Shown in pieces: positions 10,594-21,300 of a DNA stretch of 27,709 bases. Position numbers and translations under genes: made by a program. Under the pieces are notes generated by a model. The model made no database searches, was not told the DNA's origin, and saw only the letters and a list, made by a program, of their open reading frames with translations. The stretch's first letter is position 1; the number at the start of each line of letters is the position of its first letter. Source of the DNA: Saccoglossus kowalevskii (Eukaryota; Hemichordata; Enteropneusta; Harrimaniidae); contig NW_003128371.1 in NCBI RefSeq assembly GCF_000003605.2, positions 200,710 to 228,418 of the forward strand. Reading direction: 5' to 3'.

Positions 10594-12832
10594 TATACTA
10601 TGCCTTCAGTGTCCACATTTCATTGATGGATGTTACTGATTGACTGAATGTTTTATTAAAAATTTGAGAAAAAAACATCAATAGTTACAGCTATTGTCGC
10701 TTTAATGAAATTCAACAATCCAATAGTTAATGTGGTTCTGAGTTCTACTTTATAAGAGAAAAAATCAGTCAGTCTCATTTAATTTTTAACCTGGGATCAT
10801 TTAATTGTCTATGTAACACAAAAATAGTTACCGGTACTTGTGAAATACAAAAAATATGATCACAAACTGCAATTGCCGCAACATCTATTTATAAATGATG
10901 TCCTTATTTTTACATGTCCATGTCATCAAAATCTCCCTGAAATTTATTCTCGGGTAACATTCTCTCATTATTCTCAGGTAGGAACAGGTAACATTGAAAT
11001 ATATAAATCATTTTCAGACTTATGTAAATCAGAAATGTTATTATTGAATATTTCACTATGTTTAATGTTTAAGCTCCCAAATAGGATGCATTATAATTTT
11101 TCGCCAAATATCACAACAAATTTTCCTACATTTTTTCCTGTTGCCCACTCTGATATTGATTTCTACAAATACAGGGATAGGAGTTGGTGATAATCTAATA
11201 TTGGATGGAAGGCCTTTTTCATTGATACTAAACACATACCGATAGTTCGACTCTGGTAACCTCTGGTTATCTTTCCCTTTGTTATATAATATTATTTCCT
11301 TTATCATATTTTGTTGAAATATGAATATGCATTTTCATAAACAAGTTTGTAGCATTGAAACAGCAGTGATTAATGTAAACATTGTTTTATTCATTCACAC
11401 ATTGGGGACAGAATATATGTGAGGGGGTATAATTAATGGCATATATTGGGGGGGCAGGAGATATCTTTTAACAGAGGAATTATTATTCATAGTCATTGGG
11501 TGCAGATAATCTGTTTGGGGGGGGGGTATAACTCATATTTGGAGCAGTATAACTACACATTGGGTACATAAAATTAGCATATCTTTGTGTGAGGGGTATA
11601 ATTCAGGCACATATTGGAGGCAGTGTATCTGCATACCAGATGGTATAATTTATGGCTCACATTGAGGGCTGAATAACTTTGAAGGAAGGGGGGTTAATTC
11701 AGGGCACAAATCAAGAGCAGACTATATTTTTATGTTTCTCTCTAGTAAAAGAAATCAACAGGTCTGGACTACAGTGTGAATGACATTTTGGTATTTTTTT
11801 TGAAGAAAAAAAATGTATTAATTCAGGTATAGTACAAATATTTGCAGAGGAGGTATGGTTTCCATGAATTCAGTCTTGAGTCACAAATGAATGTCAATCT
11901 GCATTCAACTGGGGTGCAACACATAAACACATCACATGCTCAAAAATTGTGAGCATAGAATGTAAATTTGAACAGATAGGGGGTGCATTATTTTTGTTTT
12001 GATAACTTTTGACTTAAATGGTCATAATTTATGATTTTCTATCGGCTTCAGATCTTGATCAAAAGATTGGCACACAAAGGGTTAATCATAGAAGTGCTTA
12101 TAATGATTATCTGACATCTTGTTTTCTGTTACATGTAAGATAGTTTATGTATTTTATTGGTATGTTTGCAAATGTTTTAGACTGCAACAATCCTCTCCAT
12201 GAGTTGATTGAAACCCAGCTAGTATTCCTATAGGATTTGGGAGATACATAACCAATGATATTATTACAAGGTAAATGATTTGCTTCATTAAACACATACA
12301 GCGATGCATATTGCCACTGGGACTAGTATTACCATTGAATGTGTATCACCTGTGATCAGTCAACGTTTTTTATCTGATTTTGACTACTACTTTCTCAACT
12401 TTTGATTGATATTTTCACACAGGACATCTGTCATTTGCACTAAGGGAAGATTTTATACTGATGATTAGGTGACCAAATTTGATAAAGTTTGCAATAGAAT
12501 TATTAAAGTTATTGTGCACATATTAACAATTATTAACAACGATGACAGCGACGATGACAACAACAACAACAGACGTTTTTCCCTTAATAAAATGTGCATA
12601 ACCCCCCAAAAAGTAACATTTCTTCGTGAGGCATGCTGTAGCATGTTGGTCAATTTGGTACATAGGTAGTTTGAAAAAGGAGGATTTGTATTTCTTCTTT
12701 TTTTTGGGCATGTCAGATGTTACAGGAATGCAAGACTGACTGATTCACGAAAAATAAAAATGTACTAATGAGACACCGTGACAAAAAAAATTGCACTGAT
12801 TGTGCACTTCCACCCTGATGATTTTAAATGGT
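10594..12832. other. Intergenic DNA with a G-rich degenerate repeat and no supported gene
   Basis: Open frames (10840-11190 and the minus-strand 11062-11307) lack family signatures. Apart from the G-rich repeat annotated separately I see only AT-rich sequence and a short run of GACGATGACAACAACAACAAC type near 12541. Confidence 0.5.
11395..11716 (+). repeat. Degenerate G-rich tandem repeat
   Basis: Blocks of the form ACATATTGGGGGCAGTATAA and GTGAGGGGTATAATTCAGGC alternate, with about five diverged copies (period roughly 60). It includes G runs of 7 and 9-10 bases near 11449 and 11517. It is strand-asymmetric, with the G-rich strand being the plus strand. Confidence 0.6.
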
Positions 12833-13040
12833 TACTGTAAAATACTTTATTTTAGCTAGAATTATTTTTCGCTGAAAAGTGTTATTGGGTGTTTTGTATG
12901 GAATTTATTTTCACTGATTTCTGATGAGTTGAATGTGAAACATAGGAAAAAAGGTATATTTGCTGGATTTTATTTTAACTGATCATTCCTTCAGCGAAAA
13001 TAGCGAAACATAAAATCAAGCAAAAAAGTATTTCACAGTA
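12833..13040. mobile_element. Foldback MITE, copy 2
   Basis: The left end is TACTGTAAAATACTTTATTT. The right end, read on the minus strand, is TACTGTGAAATACTTTTTTG. The interior matches copies 1 and 3. The flanks are consistent with a TA target site. Confidence 0.82.
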
Positions 13041-14085
13041 ACCCCTGCCTGCCTAAATCGGTTACAATTTAGTACCGGTATATGTACATGTATACTGTTA
13101 GTGTAGTTCAATTTCTAATACTAGTTTATAATTTATTAGCATATGTTAATTAACTATTAAAATCAGTTTGGGATCAATTATTCGTGCATTATTTTTTACT
13201 GTGAAATCAATCACTTATAATAGAAAGTAGTGAAAATGTCTGTATTTTTTTAAGTTCAAGTAAAGTTTTTGAATCCCCACTAATAATCAAATGACAAGTT
13301 GTTGATGCGGTCGGCACATAGTGGCTTTAATCTGTTACTCCACCATTGTGCAAACTCGTGCAAAGCGATTGCAAAAATGGTATAATCAGAAACAACCTTA
13401 TGCTAGTACTTTAAGTGATGCAGGCCAACATGTTCAATATTGTTTAAATTTTTAATCTCCAGTTTTTTTAATAAAACATTTCCTGTGTCATAGCGTTAAG
13501 TTGTAATGGTCGTCGCTGAAGTGCTGAAAGCATAGCATATACGCTATATAACGCTGTTTTACGTTACATCATACGAAAGTGGAAATTTTGCCCGTGGGTC
13601 TCCAGAGGGCACCATTTATTGAAATTCAGTTTTCTCAAGCGAACCAGAGGAATTACGATACAAGAAAATTACCAGAGGGCCCTTTGCGAAGTCCCTCTCT
13701 GTCAGCTTCTCACTAGGGATTTTATGTGCCAATTTGCATAACAGCGCATGTCATGCATCATAATTTTCTATAATTTCTGCTCTCTGCAAAAAAGGAGACT
13801 ACTCAACCTTTAGTTTTCACATTGCATTTCATGTGACATTAGCATTGTGTGGGGTGACTTTGACATGCGTATGTCTGAAGCAGTATTTTGGTAAGATTTT
13901 GTCTTAGGTTATAAACAAAAAAAAATATGCAAAATTACAGCTATTGCGGGTTTAACATGTTTATATTCTTGCAGCCATTTTTAGAACACTTTAAAACATT
14001 GAGGGTGCTATCACCTCAACCCAATTACTTTTAAATACGATACAACAGAGTTCTCATTGTTCAATAGTAAACAAAACAAAATGGT
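13041..14085. other. Intergenic DNA, no supported gene
   Basis: AT-rich and without long open frames. It contains the AGAGGGCACCAT-type shared element (13597-13632), followed by two further CAGAGG(G) motifs at 13646-13680. Nothing else is recognisable. Confidence 0.4.
13597..13632 (+). repeat. Short shared element, copy 2 (AGAGGGCACCAT type)
   Basis: Reads GGTCTCCAGAGGGCACCATT then TATTGAAATTC, and matches the minus strand at 10309-10342. The AGAGGGC core resembles the core of CTCF sites, but the full motif is imperfect. Confidence 0.5.
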
Positions 14086-14744
14086 CATGTTGAATCTGAT
14101 CAAGATCTCATCATGTCCAATGTACCAAATTTGATCAAAACATGTTGAATCTGATCAAGATCTCATCATGTCCAATGTACCAAATTTGATCAAAACATGT
14201 TGAATCTGATCAAGATCTCATGTCCAATGTACCAAATTTGAACAAAACATGTTGAATCTGATCAAGATCTCATCATGTCCAATGTACCAAATTTGAACAA
14301 AACAATGTTGAATCTGATCAAGATCTCATCATGTCCAATGTACCAAATTTGAACAAAACATGTTGAATCTGATCAAGATCTCATCATGTCTAATGTACCA
14401 AATTTGAACAAAACATGTTGAATCTGATCAAGATCTCATCATGTCCAATGTACCAAATTTGAACAAAACATGTTGAATCTGATCAAGATCTCATCATGTC
14501 CAATGTACCAAATTTGAACAAAACATGTTGAATCTGATTAAGATCTCATCATGTCCAATGTACCAAATTTGATCAAAACATGTTGAATCTGATCAAGATC
14601 TCATCATGTCCAATGTACCAAATTTGAACAAAACATGTTGAATCTGATCAAGATCTCATCATGTCCAATGTACCAAATTTGAACAAAACATGTTGAATCT
14701 GATCAAGATCTCATCATGTCCAATGTACCAAATTTGAACAAAAC
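14086..14744. repeat. 55-bp satellite, 12 tandem copies
   Basis: Units begin CATGTTGAATCTGATCAAGA and end CCAAATTTGAACAAAA. Successive starts at 14086, 14141 and 14196 are exactly 55 bases apart. One later unit has lost 3 bases and one has gained an A. Copies are nearly identical (main variant TTTGATC versus TTTGAAC), indicating recent amplification. Read on the minus strand, the unit contains TTTTGTTCAAATTTGGTA, the module seen in the repeat at 2415-3270. Confidence 0.95.
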
Positions 14745-14935
14745 TTATCCATACATGATCCAGATCCGGAATAGCAGAAATACAATAAAATGGCCGCCAT
14801 TAGGCCATCTTAAATCTGATCTTTAAACGAATATATGCTGGACATGATGTATGAAGTATACATAAATTTTAAATGTGATTGGTCAAGACATGTCAGATAT
14901 ATGGTCAAAGGGCACATGTTATGAATTGTAGATGA
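14745..14935 (-). repeat. Diverged copy of the GGCCATTTT repeat family next to the satellite
   Basis: The minus strand carries AAGATGGCCTAATGGCGGCC followed by ATTTTAT, as in the 2415-3270 block (AAGATGGCCGAATGGCGGCC). On its 3' side in that strand it runs into the 55-bp units. The satellite therefore probably grew from inside one copy of this family. Confidence 0.55.
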
Positions 14936-17900
14936 AAGTGAACGGTACTCCAGATCAATACAACTGTATGTCAGCTACAATTACAAGGCAAGTTTTTCAA
15001 ACCATAAATTATCTGCTGTTGTTGATGCCATTACTTGAACTGACTCGTCCATGCTGTGTCAGAATGGCCATCAATTAAACATCAGTTTTAAGCAAAAGCA
15101 ACTCCATTTTTAAAATAAGTTTATTTACAAAATTTTCTTAATTGATAAATAAAAAAATTACATCAATTCAAAGTACAATATGGATTAAATATTTTCACAC
15201 AATACTGATTCAAAAGTTATATATCATACACTCAAATAGAATCAGTTTTTTTCATGGATTGTTCTGAAGATTCATTCATTCATGGAGATGTCTTGTGTAT
15301 TGATTTTCAGTAAATTGCACGAATTAGTAAAGATGTATTCATAAGTTTTCTACAATTTTTCACTGTAAACTAAATTTATGACATTGAAGTCACCACAGTC
15401 TTTGAGCAGGATTCGAGCTTCAGCTAATATAGTTCAACCATTTGTCATCATCGAGGATTGCTGGAAGAGTGTGACCAGTGCAATTTTTTTCTTATTTGTA
15501 TAATTTTAGTTTTTCCTGGATGTGATATTATATCTCTGCAACACCTTGGATGTAATTTTTTTTTCTCCAGGTGTCCAGCTTGCAATTTTTTTCAACAAAT
15601 CTTCAAGCCAACACCCATAATTTTGAATGTTTGCCCTGTTAAATACATAATGTATCGTGCACACATATGATTTTTTTGTAAGATTTGCAAGTCTGAAATT
15701 GCGAAACAAGTGAAAACTTATTTGGAGTTACAACATGTCACAACGTGTCAGCAACTTTCGGGAAATTTTGTCTTGACAAATAAAATCATCGAATTGTGAA
15801 AATTTCTAGGAGCAAAAGTTGTGGTTGTGATGTCTGTCACACTTGAAATTGATTTAAACAATGTCCAAACATGTACAATTCAAACCTATGAGCACCAACC
15901 TAAACTTCTGTCATCATTCATAAAACCCACAACAAATTTTTTTTATATTTTCTTTCCCAAAATCTTGATTAAGACTTGTAGACAGTAAAGATCGTCTATT
16001 TGGTTCAAAATTATCAAAAAAAAAATACATAAAACCACAGATAAAAAAAGAAAAATATTTTATTGGAAAAAAATTAAGTTGCTCAAAGGGTTAATTGAAT
16101 CCTTTGCCTGAAAGAACCATGTGACATGTTATTTCGAAATATTGCATACGATTCTTGATAACTATCCAAGCCATAACAGGATGCCTGCCAATAGTGTCTG
16201 CACTAATGGTATGCATCACACTGGCAACAAACCTGATAACATTTTTAACAGATTATTTGCTACTTTGGGATTTATTGAAAGTGATTTTAATAAACAAAAA
16301 AATGTAGTATCATGCATTTTTATGTTATTTTGACAGTAGTTTCACAACTCCTCAGTTCGACAAAGAAAAATATGCTTTTTTTTTATATTTTGAAACTACA
16401 CTTACAACTACAAAAGAAAGCTCACAAAAAATGTGTCTCGTCAGTTTCTATCTCTCATTTACAAAGAATATAAAGAAAATCTAAATAAATCCTTTCAAAT
16501 AAAACACTGAATGCCAGAGTCAAAACAGATTGGGGAATTGGCCATATGGTTGTCTTTGAACTGTATAAAGATTTGACCTATTGACCTACAAATATACTAT
16601 TTCAGTGTCGACGACTGTCCAAAACAGATATATCATGCTATTGGAATAACTACAAAACAACAAATTATCCATAGTCATAAGGCTATCTGACATATGTACA
16701 AGGTTATAGATGTCAAGTGATCTACATGTACACAGTGTTTTGAGGTACAAGCTGTATGACGTCAAACATGGCTGCAATCACAGTCATGTGTATCCCAGGA
16801 GTCTTTAGTCGATCACAAGTTAACTTTGCTATCAGTCTCACTAATGGTGCTGGTGTTTATAGTATCAGTGGGAGTTCTGATAGTGAAATATACGTCTAAT
16901 TGATGCAACTTTAGCTCCAATTCAAACAAAACAAAGTTCCATTCCTTCCAAAATTTATTCCAAATGACGAAGTTCTGATTCCTAAATTCCTGAAATCTAT
17001 ACGTTGATTCTAGCATGGGCATACTGCGATTGGTGGAAATGGCCCAGACTATCCCTAGATATTTGGCTTGTGCATATAAAAAGAACTCTACTACCGATCT
17101 CTAAATATATTCAAAATTTCTCAGTGGTACAGTTACAGATATAATTGACTGATAGACAGCCAGTAAATAAGTGACTTCCTACCTACATATTGTTATAATT
17201 GGTTTGCGAGTGTATTTACTAGGAGAGGAACCGTTTTTCAGAACTAGATTGCCCTCGCACACACAACATTTCCTTCACTATTTAAAAATGATACATTTTT
17301 AAGCAGTCTGGATTTGAACTATTTTCATATCAACACTACGGAATGAGCTGAGCAGGTTGTTTGTGGTTTTAAGCAACATGTAGTTCACTATGATATGTAC
17401 ATGAATCAGTTGCAATTTTTTACTGGTCATTGGCCCGGCCATTATCCTTTGTTACAAAAAAAGTTAGGTAACACATGTACACTGACAACACACAACCTGT
17501 GATGGGACTGCAAAAAAAACAACATAAAACTCAGTACCGTAGTACAGTAATACTTTGTTAAAATACAGCAACCCTGATGTTATTGGTAGTTTTGTTTGGG
17601 GTCTCAGTTCTAGTAAACATCAGTCCATTAACTTGCTGTATTTCAACTATCAGTCAACAACATCCATGGGTAAAATTAGTGTAAAACAATTGGAAAGTGA
17701 TGCAAATGGACCCTGGGAAGTAAAACAAAAGCTTGTTATGAGTGATAACTTAATGATGATGTGTGATGGATATTTGGCACTATAACAACCTAAGTAGCTA
17801 CTTTGCATATAACTTGATGGCAGCACACCAACTAGTAATTTTGTTCATGCACTTTTTGGAATTCATGAAAAAAATCTAAAGCCCTGGTTTGGAAGAAATT

Positions 17901-18332
17901 GACAGGTATGATACCCAGATGAAATACTGGCACATTTTAGAAACTATGCCTGATTAGTGTAATCCTGGTCATAGGATCCAACTCATATATATGCATTCTT
18001 TTTTGTTCATGTAAAATAAAACAGTAAAAGAAACTGAGACTTTTGCCCTTTTCAGGTGGAAAACACAAATAGTGTGATAAATACATTGGTCGTCAATTGG
18101 AGAGCAATATAAGAATAAAACAGTTTACACAGATTCTCTCTGCGAACATAAAAACCAAAACACATATAGAAGACAACACATGAGAATGGTATACATGTCA
18201 GAGCCCACAATGCCACATCACTAAGTCAAATAAATCAGAAGAAATTAACATCGTGATTCGGCGTTGTATCCAATAAAAGGTACGGTACATGTAAATTCCT
18301 GGTAGAGTGTTGAGTGACGTGACTAAACGGTT
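14936..18332. other. Intergenic and/or CHMP1 3'UTR DNA, no supported gene
   Basis: Downstream of the CHMP1 stop on the minus strand. No clear minus-strand AATAAA lies within the first several hundred bases after the stop; TTTATT on the plus strand occurs only farther off (for example near 16271, 16058 and 15120), so the transcript end is unknown. The open frames at 15458-15670, 16121-16333 and 17555-17785 have no family signature. The first is built on repeated TGCAATTTTTTTC segments. Confidence 0.45.
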
Positions 18333-18354
18333 TTAGTTTCTCAGTGCCTGTAAC
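18333..18354 (-). CDS. CHMP1A: CHMP1 terminal coding exon (22 nt, completes MIM1, stop TAA)
   Basis: The acceptor is TGTTTGTTCTTGTTGCAG. The first G completes AGG (Arg); then TTA CAG GCA CTG AGA AAC TAA encodes LQALRN and stop. Joined to exon 7 it gives LSRRLQALRN, close to the LSRRLAALRN end of human CHMP1A. It is invisible as an open frame because of its length; it was found by searching for the missing MIM1 half. Confidence 0.88.
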
Positions 18355-21300
18355 CTGCAACAAGAACAAACATTTCACACCATTATTAGATCAATGTAAA
18401 TTTTGGGAAGGAATTTTTACAGTAAGTGGGATTTGGTCGATTATAACATGTACAGTGAGTGATTAGTTTGAAATGGCAGATTAACATATCTATTATCATA
18501 TTCATTTCAACAATATTTGACAAAAATCAATGCTATTTTTTGGCCATTTGTAAATTGATTTTAAAACTACAGAAATCATTATTTAAATAATTATACATGT
18601 ATAATGACGTTGTCTATGAAGAGTATATAGTGTATAGCGACATTTGTATGTATTGCATGCAACATACATAGCTCAAGTCGACTATATTTTATACAAGATT
18701 AATATCGATCATATTACCAATGCAAATTCATGCTCACCAAAAATAGGAACAAAATGGTACAATCCATTACATTAATTAGCAGCAAATTTAGTCAATGACT
18801 GGTCAAATTTTTACTGATGACATGAATTGGTTCGGTAGATCAAGAAATATGACAGGCAGTCAGTTTTAGAAGACATCACATGAATGAATGTAAAATAAAG
18901 TTGTTTACATTTTCTGTGTGTGTTCTGTACTTAATTGCATTTCCACCAAATGTGTAAAAAGTTAAAAACAGAAAATTTGTTAAAATGATACTGTGCTCTC
19001 CATTTTCTACTCATTACTGAAGGGTCTTATTTTTTAAACATCAAACAAACCTACAATTTAACTGACCTTCAAGAAAAAACAAATCTGCCTAACTCAGTGA
19101 GGAACCAAAACAAAGATGCCTAACTCAGTGAGGAACCAAAACAAAGCTGCCTAACTCAGATACGAACCAAACAAAGCTGCCTAACTCAGTTAGGAATGAA
19201 ACAAAGCTGCCTGACTCAGATAGGAACCAAACAAAGCTGCCTAACTCAGATAGGAACCAAAACAAAGCTGCCTAACTCAGTGAGGAACTAAAACAAAGCT
19301 GCCTAACTCAGTCAGGAACCAAACAAAGCTGTCTAACTCAGTGAGGAACCAAAACAACCTGCCTAACTCAGTGAGGAACCAAAACAAAGCTGCCTAACTC
19401 AGTGAGGAATCAAAACAAAGCTGCCTAACTCAGTGAGGAACCAAAACAAAGCTGCCTAACTCAGTGAGGAACCAAAACAAAGCTGCCTAACTCAGTGAGG
19501 AACCAAAACAAAGCTGCCTAACTCAGTGAGGGACCGCTTTAACTCATATTGTGCAGTTAATTTCTCATTAAGCATGTACAATCTGAATATTTGATGGCGT
19601 ACATATTAGTCATGGAATGGTATTCACAGATTTTGTGAAGTAGGAAAGCAACTTTAACATTATTTGATCAATTTTCAAATTTTAGTTCTAATTATCTGCG
19701 GTGGGTTTGCATCGATTAAACAAATCATACCTTCTAGAAAGTGTTTCCTCTTCATTTAATGACCGGTTAGTTGATGCTGACAAACCTCCTGATGGAACCT
19801 GAACATCATTCAACTGTGTCATCACCTCCAGTCCATTCTCTTCTGCAACTTGTTTAATTAATATATCCACTTGATCCGTGGGTGTGCTTAGTGTAGTAGC
19901 TGTGCTCATGGAGTCTTCCAGTACCTGTAATAATTAACAATTGAGGGGTAAACAGGTGTGTAGCTGATTAAATCAAGATTAAATTACACTGAAAAAGACT
20001 GTTTCATTGCAATTTTTCTGAATATTGTAGGATCAGAACAACTGATTATCTACTTCAATTTCAAAATATTGTCAGTTATTGTCAGTAATCTAATCTTACA
20101 ATGCCCAGAGTAATCTCTGTATCAAAATCTTGGTGGTTTTCACTGTTAAAACACTTTTTTTAATTTTCTAGATATACTTTGATGTCTTGAGTTTTATCAG
20201 TTCAAATGATACACTAAAACTTTCCCGGAATGTACAAGTGCAAGACAACAAAATGAGCCAGGAACAGCGCCACCACTGCCCACATATGTTGATGCTATTG
20301 TTTATTTAACTATAGCCACTAGAGGGCATAGTACTTACGCTTGTGTGTACATCCAAATCTTCGAACTGTTTTTCAAATTTCTCCATTGTTGCAGAAACCT
20401 ATAAATAAAAATATTCAAATTGTCTGTTAATAATTCCTGTAGTCCTATTCGGTAAATGCTAAGAAATGCTAACATGATGTTGTCTGAAATTAACATGATT
20501 TGATTTCTTCAGTGCGTTCACAAAAAAACTCAATTGCCATGCAAATCACTGAATAAACCCTGATAACATTTCCCAACTTCATAGTTTGTCATGTGAATAT
20601 GTCTCACAGTACGACACATTGAATACCCAATACATTCATTACAGCTTTTGAAAAGTTTAATGAGGTATACATGTACTAGAAATGATAAGGACTGTGTCTA
20701 CAGGGGGCACACTTTGTACAAGAGAATCCACGGCATATTATATGCCAAACCAAACAGCTGTAACACCCAACTTTCTGATTTAATTTTCAAAATCTGGCAC
20801 ATAATAAACAGACTTGGGTTAAAGGGTAGTGTTTGCATCGTTCAAGTTTTATGTATATCAACAATACATTTTACCCGCATTGGCATACATTGCTATGCGT
20901 AATATGGGACCCACATGGACCACAGACATTACAAGAGAGTCTATGATTGAATATGATTCAATTACAAAATCTTCTGGTTGCCATTCATTTCTATTATTGC
21001 TGTTTATATTAGTTACCTTTTGAAGATCCATTGATGCCATTGCTTTATCCAATCCTTTCACTACTTGTCCCATATTCTTTGTAACCTAGGTGCAACACAA
21101 AAACACATGAACTATATTAAGGATTAAGTTCTATTCAGAACATTCAAGCTCAATTAAAGTTTGGCATCAAATCAGATGATTACAATAAACTGTGTTTCTC
21201 ATTTACTATTGACTACACTGACTACAACATTGATCACTGATTACAACACTTTCTATTGATTACAGCATTGAGTTACACTGATTAATAATTACAATGTTAA

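Noticed and set aside
10840-11190. 116-residue open frame between the genes
   Set aside because: No recognisable domain, an ordinary length for chance in AT-rich DNA, and overlapped by an antisense frame.
14086-14744. CRISPR-like array
   Set aside because: Units are head-to-tail with no variable spacers, in an animal genome; it is a satellite. The same applies to 19076-19534 and 21178-21968.
15458-15670. Cys-rich 70-residue frame with repeated CNFF segments
   Set aside because: The pattern comes from repeated TGCAATTTTTTTC DNA; it is not a zinc finger or a toxin-like Cys scaffold.
19688-19730. CHMP1 C-terminus ending at the 19688 stop
   Set aside because: The tail has no CHMP1 likeness and breaks MIM1. 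Splicing at 19731 to 18354 restores the family-typical end in phase.
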